DNA from: Lichenostomus cassidix
Taxonomy: Eukaryota > Chordata > Aves > Passeriformes > Meliphagidae
Direction of reading: 5' to 3'
NCBI GenBank assembly: GCA_008360975.2
Contig: CM039184.1
Span: forward strand, 55,456,797-55,520,796
Length of the DNA: 64,000 nucleotides
Made by a program: the position numbers and the translations under genes. Below the pieces are notes generated by a model, which was not told the origin of the DNA, searched no databases, and saw only the letters and a list, made by a program, of their open reading frames with translations. Shown piece after piece: positions 48,994 through 60,553 of the stretch (its first letter is position 1; each line of letters starts with the position of its first letter).

Positions 48994-51165
48994 TATGAAA
49001 GAATGATAATTATTATAAAGTATTTAAGTATGTAGATTCTTATTGCTAGCCCAAAATTCTCTTTGCCAAGGAAGGGCTCAAAACTTTCTCTGTGTCAGTA
49101 GATTAACAAGAATTGCACATCTCAAACACTAATTCTGTCATACCACCTCCTTTTTTCAGAAGTGTTTTACTGACTTTAAAAAAACTGTGAGAACTCTAAC
49201 AAAGATGGTGAAAGACATTCTATAGCTCAAACATAAGGAGTGATAGGAAGAATGACCCAAGAGGGTACTATAATAGAAATCTATAAAGTTATAAAATTAC
49301 AAAAATTAAACATGGAAAACGACAAAAAGTTAAGAAGCATGCAAAAAAGTTATAAAGCAACACCTAAAAAACCCAGGAAATAAGAGTATTTTTTCACATA
49401 GTGTGTGAGTAAACTGTGAAATTTATTGTCACATAAAGGGAAAGATCCAAACTAGGAGTGGAAAAAGTAATTAGACTCATTTATTGTAGAAAAATCAGCC
49501 AGGATCTCCCTGCATTTCTTTAAGTGGAAGGTTATGTTTACTGTCTGTAAATAGGGCAAAAGTATTACTCTTGCTTTTTTTTGCTGAACATCTGCTATGG
49601 GTAATTCTCAGAGTCTTGGGATAGATGAAAACTTCATCTGACCTAATGTAGCTGCTGTGCACATGCTCTGTGTAAACCATAGAGGCTGACTCATGGCCCA
49701 GCAAGATACTTCATCGGTTCATTTCCTTCAGGTCCACTGAGTGGACTTAGAAAGTACTCAGTTTCCATGGCACTTCATTTCACCAGTACCCAAATTAATC
49801 CTTATGATTCAGTGGAAAATACTCAGCTCATACAAGTCCTAAACTTTCCCCCAAATGTGGGTATCCAAAAGGACAGTTAGTAGAAATTTGTTATTATTAC
49901 TTCAAATGCTTTCAGATATACAAGAAAATGGTTTAGTATGTGATAAATTACGTTTGGGCAAACTGTGATAATCAAATCACCATCAAGGTTTATGATTTAG
50001 CTTTTTCCTTACAGCTTTGTTAAGCTTAAGGTTTCTGCAATAAAGGCTCAAGAGGTTTCACAGGAAGTTGTATTTGCTTTCTTGCTCCCTGTCTTGTGCA
50101 TTGCTTTTGGGACTGAGAGGAAATAGGATAATCTCAGAAAAAGTTTCATGTAGATGAGGAATTTACCTCTGATTTTTTGAGACTCAGAGATTAATAGGTT
50201 TTATTGCCAAGCTTTTGTATTTGTTGAAAGGTTTTGCTAGTAGCTCATTTTACCTGCACAAAATTAAGTATGCTTAGACACCAGAAATTAATTTAATATG
50301 AAACTTTGCAAAAGAAATAATGTCTTCCTATTTCCAACAGTTTTTGCAACTAGATCTCTAAAAACCTGTATTGACTTTCTGAAATAGAGTTTGTACCTGA
50401 AAGAGCCCAATTTTCCCAAGGTCAGATTGCTCTGTGAACTCAGATATGATTTATGCATGGTAACATAGATCAAAAGTGTGTCTGAAGAAGGACATAATTA
50501 TACAAGACAAAAAATGAAAAAATAATGAGGTCGTTTCCTATTCAGGTATCGATATACAGGTCTTAATCCTTTCCAGGGGAAGGAAGATCAAAAACATGAG
50601 TGTCATGGGTTATTTCAGATCCAATTTTATGTCTTATCCTTTTGATTCTGAAACAAGGCTTCAAAAATAAATAATTTAATTAATTAATTTTGGACTCCAC
50701 TGACCTTTTCTGTCTGAGAAATATTAGGATATAAATTAAGCCATATATACACAGTTAAATGAAAAAGTATAGTTTTATGTCAGATGTAAATACAGACTGA
50801 ATAGGATGTAGCATCTGGATGAGCACAATCTTGAATACAGTAAAAATTGGTGAAATGTGTGAAAATCTCAATCCTATGTAACAATATGAGAGTAAATAAG
50901 TAAATATAAAAGGATTTTGTTATTACAACTGAAAAATATACACTTTTTCATTCATGCCACTAAGGCAATCCTTAAAATCTTGTTAAGTGTAGTGTAACTT
51001 TAAAATTAAGCATTAAGAACACAATAAATTTTTTTTTAAAAGTCAAAGTCAGATGCAAGTTATAGTAAGAGAAACATAACTTTCTAGTAAGAAAAACTTG
51101 AATAATTCCTAAATCTGATTAAAAGAAGATGAGATGAAATAAACCCATAGTGGATTTGGATAATG
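48994..51165. other. Unique AT-rich DNA, no gene seen
   Basis: Short frames only, the longest 69 codons at 49495-49704 on the minus strand. A small AATT/TTAA-rich tract lies near 50665-50690. No repeat family was recognised. Confidence 0.6.
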
Positions 51166-51169
51166 CAGT

Positions 51170-51640
51170 TTAAAAACCTGAAATATTGCCTTCTACCTCA
51201 CTCAGACACAAGCATACTTGCTCACCATCTCCCCCAACCACACCAGGTTCCCTGGGTCTCCAATCCCCAGATGTGAGGTGGATGCTCACCCAGGGACTTT
51301 GAGCAGAAAGTTGTGCCAGTTCACTCTGTGCTTGGGGATCACCAGCATTTGAGCCCACGGATCTCTGGGACCTTTCCCTACTTCCCAGTTTTCTTCTCCA
51401 GCCACAGTCTTCACCTTCCACTTCCTGCAATTCCTTCCTTCTCTGCCCTTCTTTTCCCCTCCTTCCCCCCCGCCACTATTTCCCACTCCCTCCCGCCCAA
51501 GATTACTTCTTCCTTTTGGGAATCTCTCTTCTGTGCAACACCTCTTCTTTCCAGGACCTTACACCCCAGTTTTCCAAGTCTAGACAGTCTAGGTAAGGAA
51601 GCAACACACATGACTGACCATCTCTCTTAAAAATCTTCTT
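51170..51640. other. GC-richer, pyrimidine-rich block with G-quadruplex motif
   Basis: This block is clearly GC-richer than its surroundings, and its plus strand becomes almost pure pyrimidine at 51405-51500, including C7 at 51465-51471. The plus strand has four CCC runs at 51482-51498 with loops of 3, 1 and 1 bases. This gives a canonical G-quadruplex motif on the minus strand and an i-motif candidate on the plus strand. Overlapping frames on both strands (66 to 105 codons) reflect composition. Its origin is unknown: an old transposable-element fragment or a regulatory element are both possible. Confidence 0.5.
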
Positions 51641-53116
51641 TTTTTCCAATTCACAGATTGAGAATGTGACACTTTTGCAGTCCAGGTGTTACAAAAAATG
51701 TATAGCCAACCTATACCAGCTGCAGCTGCACTCTTCCTGAATACATACAGCCAATTGTCTTCTGCCTGGTAGTATTCACAATTTGAGCTGCATGTTTACC
51801 TACTTTGCTGCTGAAGTTGAACAGCTAGTGCTATCCAACTTAGAAAAAAGAGCTGGCAGGGACAATAATACTTTATGTTGCTAGCATCTGCTATTCCATC
51901 ATAATGGAATATACAGCACACCTTAGAGTTTAACAGTTAGAGAATAAATTAATCACATTAGATATTACAAAATATATAGTCACAGTGCATTAAACTTGAA
52001 AAGATGGCTCATTTGCTTAGTCCACCCTCATGGAAAGAACAATTAAACCATACATTCTCTTGAACTTTATGCAGATGTGTTTTATATCATATGTCTGCAA
52101 TTATGAGTTTTCCCTTACTTTTCCTGAAAGATTTTCATAATCTAGCATCTTGGAATATACCTCTGGCACTGATGCAATTTTTTCACATAAATACAGTGAG
52201 GGCTATTGATAGTTGATGTCACACAGTAATCCACTTCTTCAGGCTTGGTTGATTTTGGCTGGTAAAATTTATATTGAAAACATAAAAGTCTTTTTTAAGC
52301 AGATGCTCATTTTGCAGTCAGGTGCAGCACAGATGATTAGAATTGCCCTTTATGGGCTAAAGACTACAGAAATCTGGGAAAAAAATTTAGCAGTGATCCC
52401 ATGCACTGAAGAGACAAGAACCAAAAGTGCATAAATCACACTTCAATGGACTAAAATTGTACACAAAAGTCTGACACAATAATTCTATCCCATCTGCTTA
52501 GTATTGTTAACCTTAAATATTAGCTATCTCATAAAATATTATCTATATAAACTAGTCACTGGAACAATTTTCCAGTAAACTTTTCTTCTCATCTCAAGAC
52601 CTTGACATTCATGGAACTTTCCATTTTATCATTTACTGGTACCAATTAACATTTTAACATCTAAAAATTAGTTACCCAGAAGGAGGCTCAGCATGCAAGC
52701 TAAATACTGTCCAATAAAAAGGTAACTGTCTACAAACAGGAAAAAAAAATTGCATAGCATTTATTCTGAACTTTTTACCCAAACCTCCACCCTTTGGAAA
52801 TTCAAAACAGAGTCCACTTCCAGGAGGCCACATGTAGTAAAAGAGGAAATTACATTTTTTGCGATATATATATGGTTAAAGAGAGAAGGAGGACTTTCTT
52901 CCAGGCAGTCTTTTCCTTCTAGAGATGTGGCCCCATAATTTATACTTCTCTGAAGCATTTCTCACTGATTAGACTATCAAAGGAAGCCTGAACCAAGATT
53001 GTGATCCTGTCCATCCTGTGAAAGATGGACAACTATAAAAATAAAAAAAAAGCACAAGGGAGATTGGTATTCTTCTCTAAAACACAGAGCTGTTAAAGTG
53101 AGGGTTTGATGCTGTT
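51641..53116. other. Unique AT-rich DNA, no gene seen
   Basis: Frames of 62 to 73 codons without recognisable features. No interspersed repeat was recognised. Confidence 0.6.
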
Positions 53117-53136
53117 ACTGCATGGTACCATGCAGT
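53117..53136. other. 20-bp perfect palindrome
   Basis: ACTGCATGGT followed directly by its reverse complement ACCATGCAGT, read from the sequence. It abuts the left end of the CR1 fragment, so it may be a rearrangement scar at the insertion junction or a chance self-complementary site. Confidence 0.9.
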
Positions 53137-53333
53137 GGTGTAAGACAGGACAAGGGTCATGGCTTTAAACTGGAAGAGGATGTGTTGAGATTAGGTATTA
53201 GGAAGAAATTCTTCCCTGTGAGGGTGGTGAGGCACTGGAACAGGTTGCCCAGAGAAGCTGGGGATGTCCCACCCCGGCAGTGTTTAAGGCCAGGATGGAT
53301 GAGGCTCTGAGCAACCTGGTATAGTGGAAGGTG
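53137..53333 (+). mobile_element. CR1 LINE fragment, truncated at both ends
   Basis: About 200 bases match another part of avian CR1 3' regions: GACAAGGGTCATGGCTTTAA, a block with AGGAAGAAATTCTTCCCTGT, GGTGAGGCACTGGAACAGGT, TGCCCAGAGAAGCTG, AAGGCCAGGATGGATGAGGC and GAGCAACCTGGTATAGTGGA. The similarity stops after GGAAGGTG, so the usual tail with ATTCTATGAT-like repeats is missing. The wording differs from the copy at 48.5 kb and belongs to a different CR1 subfamily. The 62-codon open frame inside is repeat sequence, not a gene. Confidence 0.9.
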
Positions 53334-54500
53334 AGAGAGATTCTACCACAAAATCTATGCATTTTTAATTTCAGCATTATTTTTTAAAAGCACTACACAC
53401 ATTTATTTAATGCTATTTACTTTTTTCCTTTTCTTTTTCTCTTTTTTTTTTTCTTTTACATATTGCCCAATTTGTAAGGGAAAAAAATTTGGAAATTATA
53501 AACTTGGCAAGAAAGTGGTTTTGGTAATTTTCTTTCTAACAGTATGTTGTGTTTACAGATAAGCCATCTTTTGACACATTATCTAAAATGTATGCCATCT
53601 TTTAATTCCTGCTTCAATGACTTATGCCATCTGCCTGGAGTTGTAAACATCACTTGGGATGGAAAAATAAGGAAAAGAAGGAAGAACTCTGAAATAAAAG
53701 TGTCAAAATATCAAGATCATAATATCAATATTGAAAGATGCAAGAAATTTTACAAGAGAACAAAACAATTTATTAAGAATATAGATTTATGGATGATATG
53801 CAGGAAACAAATTTAAGGGAAAAAGTAGGATTGAATAAAGGAAAAAGAAGTTCTGAAGAATCTAGTAGAAGAAATAATAAAAAAATCCAATTATGTGTTC
53901 ATTTAATATAGGGGCATTACAATGTCTATATTGAGCAAATTGTGTATAACATCCTATTTATTATGTATTTAAGACACTTAATTTAAAAAAAAATATTGGA
54001 AGGGATTTACAGATTAAAAAAATAGTTTCTACTTGTTTTAAAAATATTTTAGTTCTTAAATCCAGGTAATTCTCTTTAGAGAAATGCTCCCAGATCAGTT
54101 TGAAACCATTTGAGAAGTCATCACAATAACTAAACAAAGTTGACAGACTGCATCTTAAACCTTTCTGGAACTTCAAAATACCTCATATATTTGTAAAACA
54201 AGAACATATTGGCCATGGCTTTTTTTTTTTAAGCAAACATATCTATGCAATTTCTGTGCCACAGCAAATCACAGCTGATCGTTTCATATTACAGTATGTG
54301 TTGATGTAACCATAGCAATAATTAAATTCATTCTTGGAACTTGTGGGATATATGGATTCTCCAGACTGTTCAAACATTTGTTCTAAAAGTGCAACATTTA
54401 CTTTTTAAAAATTACTTATTTTTAAAGAAAATTCAGAGCTTTTATAGAATTTTCAGACACAAAAGGAGCTGTTGTTCATATAGAGTCTGGTCTAATGTAC
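53334..54500. other. AT-rich DNA with T/C-rich tract, no gene seen
   Basis: A pyrimidine low-complexity stretch lies at about 53420-53458. The longest frame is 90 codons at 53544-53816 on the plus strand, unrecognised. Confidence 0.6.
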
Positions 54501-54900
54501 TTATTTCATGCTCACATTGCTCATTTGCTCTTAATCAATCTGAATTAAGCACCATCTTTTGCGCCTGCTGCGCATGATGCCTGGCATTTATCAATTCACT
54601 ACACACTTACGTGTGGCTTTAAAACTTGATCCAGAAGACATGAGCAGCAATTCCCCATGGAGCAAATAGTCCAGACCCCTCTGAAATATAACAGTGAGTG
54701 ACAAATTAGATTGTTTAATTATAAACATAAGTGTAGGTTATTTGTAATCTCAATAAATCATGCAATAGTATCTACACCAGGTAGAATTTTAATTCACCCT
54801 TTCAAGGAAGAGCTATGACTTATAATTTGCCTTTATTGTGCAGATAATGGAAAGATCAGGTGATAAGGCTGAAGAGAGAATACTCATATGTTAATAAGAA
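54500..54900. promoter_or_regulatory. Candidate conserved regulatory element
   Basis: Inference only. GCGCCTGCTGCGCATG (54561-54576) packs three GCGC-type CpG sites into a window where CpG is rare, and half of it resembles an NRF1-type TGCGCATG core. It is followed by TTTAATTATAAAC and other homeodomain-type cores. No coding frame is persuasive. Confidence 0.18.
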
Positions 54901-55849
54901 GTCTTTTATTTCATTTTGCTATGAGAATTTTTGAATGACAATATTTAGGATGTGTTGAACTGTTATACTAGCTCATAGCATTAAAATTGCTTTAAGGAAT
55001 ATAAGGATAAATATACAGGTACTTGTTTAGTACTTCTCAGAAACTTAAAGAGTAGAAGGTAAGATAACCATGAGATCTTTGGAAATAGAAATATGGGATA
55101 ACTGTCTAGAACATGCTTTTGTTTGGTGTGATGAGCAGAAGAGCAGTCACAAGGGTTTTGGAGACAATTCTCACTTAATTTTGTGGTCACTGCAATTATC
55201 TCAAACCCAAATGTAACACTGCATCTAATGATAATTGTTTTTATAAGCTTCCATATGATAAGTGGCTGAAGAAAAATCCTCATTGTATAGAGAATAATAC
55301 AAAAAAAAAAGGGTTAACTATTCTGACAAAAATTTACACGCAAATACTTTGAAACATAGCATAATGTAGGCAGCAATTCAGAGTGGGAGATTATATACAT
55401 TCTTTTGATCTTTTTGTTTCACCAACTAGACTGTCCCTGAATCAAAAACCCACTCTGGCCAGAATTTTCTAATTAATTTTCTCTAGATGGACTACTAAAA
55501 TAATGGCTTCATTTTGACTTTTCATAAATATTTCAAAATTTTCAACACCTCTCCCTGAAGTTTTAATGCTATTGACTTCTTTTAACTACATTTCAAACTG
55601 AAACAACTCTAGAAACTGAGTCTATAATATGTAGTAGGGGTAGTAAGGATGGTCTCACCCTCCAAAGAAGCAGTCTAAAATTCACTAGAATGGCATTGCT
55701 TTCAATATTGGAGACTTGGCCTTCAGGTTATTAATTGTTAAAGTGGTTAAAAAGTAGTTACTAGGCAGGGTAGAAAAAGAAATGAATGAACCAGTGTTCT
55801 AGAGTTAGTGCATCTTACAAGGCTACGTAAAGGAGTGGTCTGTATCCAT
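54901..55849. other. Unique AT-rich DNA, no gene seen
   Basis: A 100-codon minus-strand frame (54981-55283) lacks any recognisable feature. A poly(A) run occurs near 55301. Confidence 0.6.
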
Positions 55850-56260
55850 CACAAAATGACATTATAAATCTCTGTACCTTGCAAGGCAACGACATGAAAA
55901 ATTAGACTGAGCAAGCCAGAGATGCACTATTTGTAAGCCTCAAAGGAAAGGTTAATGCAAGTTAAATATTGACATGTCAGCAATAAGGATTATAGCAATT
56001 ATAAATTTGCACTAATGCCAGCTGCTGTTTAATTATTATGTGACACTGACAGGTCAGTTTGGAAGATTGACAGCTGAAGGCATTTGCCTGATAGGAATTA
56101 TTCAAGATCTTTGGAACAGGCTCTGATCTCAGTTACACCAGTTCAATTCTACGCACAAATCTCCTAGAGTCAGAAGAGGCAATTTATATTTCCAGTGGCA
56201 AGAGCAGAATCTGCTATGTCACATATTATATTCCTTTTACCAGGGATCAGGAAAGTGAAT
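55850..56260. promoter_or_regulatory. Candidate conserved enhancer-like element
   Basis: This is the densest motif cluster I noticed. It holds TGACATGTCA (palindrome, 55970-55979), CAATTATAAATTTGC, an E-box CAGCTG at 56019-56024, TTTAATTATTATGTGACA, TGACAGGTCA at 56047-56056, and TGACAGCTG (TGIF/MEIS-type core plus E-box) at 56068-56076. Open frames are absent or trivial. Texture and motif repetition resemble conserved developmental enhancers, but this is inference without alignment. Confidence 0.27.
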
Positions 56261-56569
56261 AATTAATTATGCTGTACACACAAAAACAACCTACTCTCTT
56301 TCCGTTCAAGTAACTCTTCTAAGAACTACACTAGAACATACATAAATACTGCTGATTTCTGTCTGATAAAAGGGTGGGGAGGAAGTAAGAAATGTGCATT
56401 TCTACTCTAAAAGGGAATGCTTTCATTAGTCTTAGTAATAGTCATAAATCTTGAGCTTTTGGGAAGTGCCCAAAAAGAAAAAATATGTAGATAAGGAAGG
56501 AGAATTTCACTCTTTTAAAAGTTTAAAGAAAATACGCAGTGATTAAAACAGAGGGGCATTTCCGTAGCA

Positions 56570-56830
56570 CAGAGAAAATAGTAGATTGAATTTCTCTGTT
56601 GAAAAATACAGTGTCTGATTAAATTATTTATCTGGAAAAATTAATTCAATGGCTGCCATTTTGCTGCACTTACATTGTTCACTAAGCAATCTTGACATCT
56701 AAAAGCACACTGAAATTATGGCAGCAAATGCCTGCAAATGATCAACACAAAGCCCATGAATCAATTAAATTCTAATTAAACGTTAACAGACTGAATGAAC
56801 AGGATTTAACTCATGGAGAGGTCTTATCTT
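56570..56830. promoter_or_regulatory. Candidate conserved enhancer-like element
   Basis: Close to the preceding candidate, and possibly part of the same regulatory block. Contains AAATTAATTCAATGG, GCCATTTTG, CATTGTT (SOX-type, 56673-56679), and TCAATTAAATTCTAATTAAA with paired homeodomain-type cores (56761-56780). Inference only. Confidence 0.23.
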
Positions 56831-59800
56831 TTAGTCCCTCCACACACTGGTGCATTTCTAAAAGGCTCTTTAAAATAGAAAGTTGTGACAATCCTACCTT
56901 TTCTCCCTGAAGTTCCATGAAAAATAAACCAAACAAACAACTTAATAATTTCAATGGGAGAAAATTAAAGCAAGTCTTGTCACTTTTGAACTTTCTAGGT
57001 CATTCCTTTTCTATTTTCAGTATCTAAGTAAATCAAGAAACCTGCCCCAAAGGCCCATAGAATTCCTGATAAAGCTGCAGTTTTCTGAGATATCTCTATG
57101 GTTTTGGGCACTTATTAATCTGCTTACCTTCAGTAAGATATGCTTAATTATGAATACAGGGAATATGTAGAAGCTCAGCATTCTCTTAAATACTTTGCTT
57201 CAGCTGTCTCAGACAATTTGAAGGAGCTGTTAGATGAGTCTCAGCTAGTAAGTGGAATGACATTCCAGTTCTCAACAACCATTTTTGCTTCTAATCCCTC
57301 AGTTAATGTTATACATAAAATTACATGGGTTTGGGATTTTTTCTTTTTTTTTTTTTTTTACTGAATATTATAAATTTTAGGGAAAATTATTGCTAGAAGC
57401 TTCTATATGCTTCTATTTCTACATTTCCCCTTTTCTTACACCCAGTCTTACTCATTCACTAGTGTGAATTTAATTTAATTTCTGGTAAGATGAAACACAT
57501 AAGCAGAGTGGTACATGATTAAACTCTGAAATATCTAAATTTAATCAAGAATTGTTGGCATTCTTCTTTCTTCATTGAAAATTGGATCTTCTACTTGTTA
57601 AAAGAAAGAAATCTAAAAGTAAACTCTAAGAAATTTCACATCCAATAATATGCCATGTTAACATTTTATGTTTACAAAATTAAATCTGCTACAGCTCTGA
57701 ATTTTAGATTTATGCCAAATTTCTAGAGTCCCTGGAAGGCACTACACATTTCTTATTGTAAGGAAGCATGTTTACATCAAGCTCATAAAAGAAGATTGTT
57801 GTTCCCTGCCCTGAACAAAAGGGGAATGAATGGCAAGAGTCAATGCATTCCTTTAAAAAAACACACTCCTAATCCGAATATAGACATGTCCTGTAGTGTC
57901 ATTCCATTATGTTCTTCACAATAAATGAAGAGATAAATTGAGTTTTCTTTATGGCAATATAGTGTGGCAGCACTACCACCCTGCAGCAACTCCTGAGAAG
58001 ACCAAGGAGGTGACTGAGTTAGGATCTTTTACCCAGACCATTCTTGAGCTTTGGAGATGAAATACTGGTGATCCTAAACTGCAGTAGTTAAACAGATTAT
58101 TTCAAGAGCTTTCATGTGATCAAAATGTAACCAGGCTTTTGTATTGTTATAACAGTTTCAGTATTAGTAATTAGCCTAATGTTTGTAAGTATGTTATAGA
58201 ATGAGGTCAGAACCCTCTCCTATCAGATCAAAAATAGATTAATTAGATGGCTCTGCCAGTTTTTCTCCTCCACCAAAACTAATAGCATCATCATTTGATT
58301 TAAAACAAATATAAATGTACTTTCAATTAAATGGAGCAGACTGTATTTTTATTATAGTGTTTTCTGGATTTGAACACACAAATCAAATTTGTGCAGAAAA
58401 CTAAAGACATTTCCCCAGTTTGAGGAGTTGTAAGGGAATTATGGCACACATTTCAAGGACACAAACTTTTAAAAGATTGACCCATCTCAATTATGTTGTT
58501 AATTCCTGGGTGTGCTCATACAAAAAAAGTCATAACGAGATCCAAGGGGTTTGGCAACTGAGTGCTTCAGCACCTGGCATTGTACATGGTCTGCATCAAA
58601 AGCAGGCACAAAGTAGAACTCTGCATTTTTTTTATATACTATAGATGTGTGTATATATATATTTATATCTAAATCACAGTAGCAGGAAGTGTCATTATGA
58701 ACTTTCCAGGGCAGGGAAGAAATTTGACTAATGTCCAATTTGGAAGGCAATTGTAAATAAAACTGGTTACAGCAAAATTTTTGTTTGTTTTTTTGATGTA
58801 AAAGTCATTAATCTCAAGTAACCATAGGCACATCTTCATCATTCTTCCAATCTTCACGTGGTTCCCCAAGTCTGAAATATTTTTTTGCTTGTTGTTTAAA
58901 GAGCAAGTAGACCTCTGTTATTTGGTGCTTCTAGGATTAACACCACTTTCCAAATCTAGTTAAATGAATTTACCTGGAAACAAAACCAAATTGTTGCTGT
59001 CTTTGTGGTTTTATTGCCAAGAACAATTTTTCTTTTTCTTTAGATAAAATTTTAGCTTTTAAAAACTACGAAAAACTCTGAATTTATTTATATATTTCTA
59101 CAAGTAAAATGTGATCCAGAAAGATGAGATATATATTCCTTGAGATGTTTTTTCCCTCTGGAAAAAAATGTCCTACAGAAAGCTGGGAACTGCTATGCTG
59201 GCTCATACCAATCGTGTCTCTAATCGTGCATGCTGTCTGAAATAGTGTCCAACACCAGTTTGTAGATGTCACACTATCTACCCCACTGCCATTTTCTAAG
59301 CGGATTGAATCTTCTCTCTTTCATTAAGTTCTGTGAGCTTCTGAGGTTGTGTCTCAGAGTCAAGATAACTAGAAACTCCCTGGAATCTTTCCTGAATTGA
59401 TGAATTGCATCTGTAATGTGGATAGGAAATTCAAATAATCCACTCTACTGTGGATTAATTAGTATTTTTTTAGTTCTGTTTGACATTATGGTACCACATT
59501 ACTAGTCACATAATCCTCTAATATTTTCTTGTGTCTTTCCATGGATTTGACCATTCATTAAATACTTTCTGAACTTCAAAGCTACATCTCTAATATTCAC
59601 TGAATATTTACAAATATATTAACACTGGATTTTTGCAAAGATTTGAAACTCTGTACTATCAATCTGTTGGGTCACAACTAACCATTTACCATCTAGATTT
59701 TTTCCTATTGCCTTTCATGAGAGATTTCTGAGTAAAGGCTTGTTCCAAAACATAATTATTACTTTACAAAATGTTCAAAGGATTCCAATCACTTATCAAA

Positions 59801-60515
59801 CTTGATAGATCTGATATCTTGGAAGTGGCATCCAGCTACAAAAAACCAAAATTGTTAAATACAAACTTGTTAAACTGAATTGGGTCCCACTAAAGGGGAA
59901 AGAAAAAGGTTTTTGGTTCCAGACAGCTTTTCAGCTTTATTGTGAGAAAGAAAAAAAAAAAAAAAGCAATGTAATCCTGAAAATCTTTTGCGGTATGGAA
60001 TGAAGTTAGAAAATGATGTAACATCTAAGCAGTATCCTTCTTTCAACTTCTTTCAGTGTTTCCTCAATCACACTTAAATATACAAAAAAAGGCCCTGAAC
60101 ATTTTGGTCTGACATTTATTGTGCTGTTAGAATAATTGTTATGCACATGGCACTGAAATGATGAATAGAAGAGTTTTATTATAATTTACAACTTTGAACA
60201 CAGCAGAGTTTAGTAATGTCAAAGATAAGAGCTGAGCCTGACAGGTAGCTGAAATCAATGAAAGGCAGAGGCAAATCATGAGGTGAAACAGTTTCCCAAG
60301 CTTTCCATGTCCCTTTATGTGTGAAACTCACTCTTACACATATTAGGGGTTTGCAAATTACAGGATCCGTAATATTTCTGGGTTCACTGTAGAATAATTG
60401 GAAATGAGAGGCAGGGAACAGAGTGAGCAAATTTTCACCTTTATTGCATTACATGGAGACTTTCTACAGAAGTCTACCTTCCTGGTAAGGCTAGAGAGAA
60501 AATATATTTTAAGGT
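56831..60515. other. Unique AT-rich DNA, no gene seen
   Basis: Short frames only. A poly(T) run of about 16 lies near 57344-57359, a TA-rich stretch near 58650-58668, and a poly(A) run of about 16 near 59950-59965. No interspersed repeat was recognised next to either homopolymer. Confidence 0.6.
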
Positions 60516-60553
60516 ATTATATATTTATATATATATGTGTGTATATATATAAT
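60516..60553. repeat. TA/TG-rich simple repeat
   Basis: Interrupted TATA array with a short GTGTGT centre. A compound dinucleotide repeat. Confidence 0.85.

Noticed and set aside
53122..53310. 62-codon plus-strand frame
   Set aside because: It lies almost entirely within a CR1 fragment.
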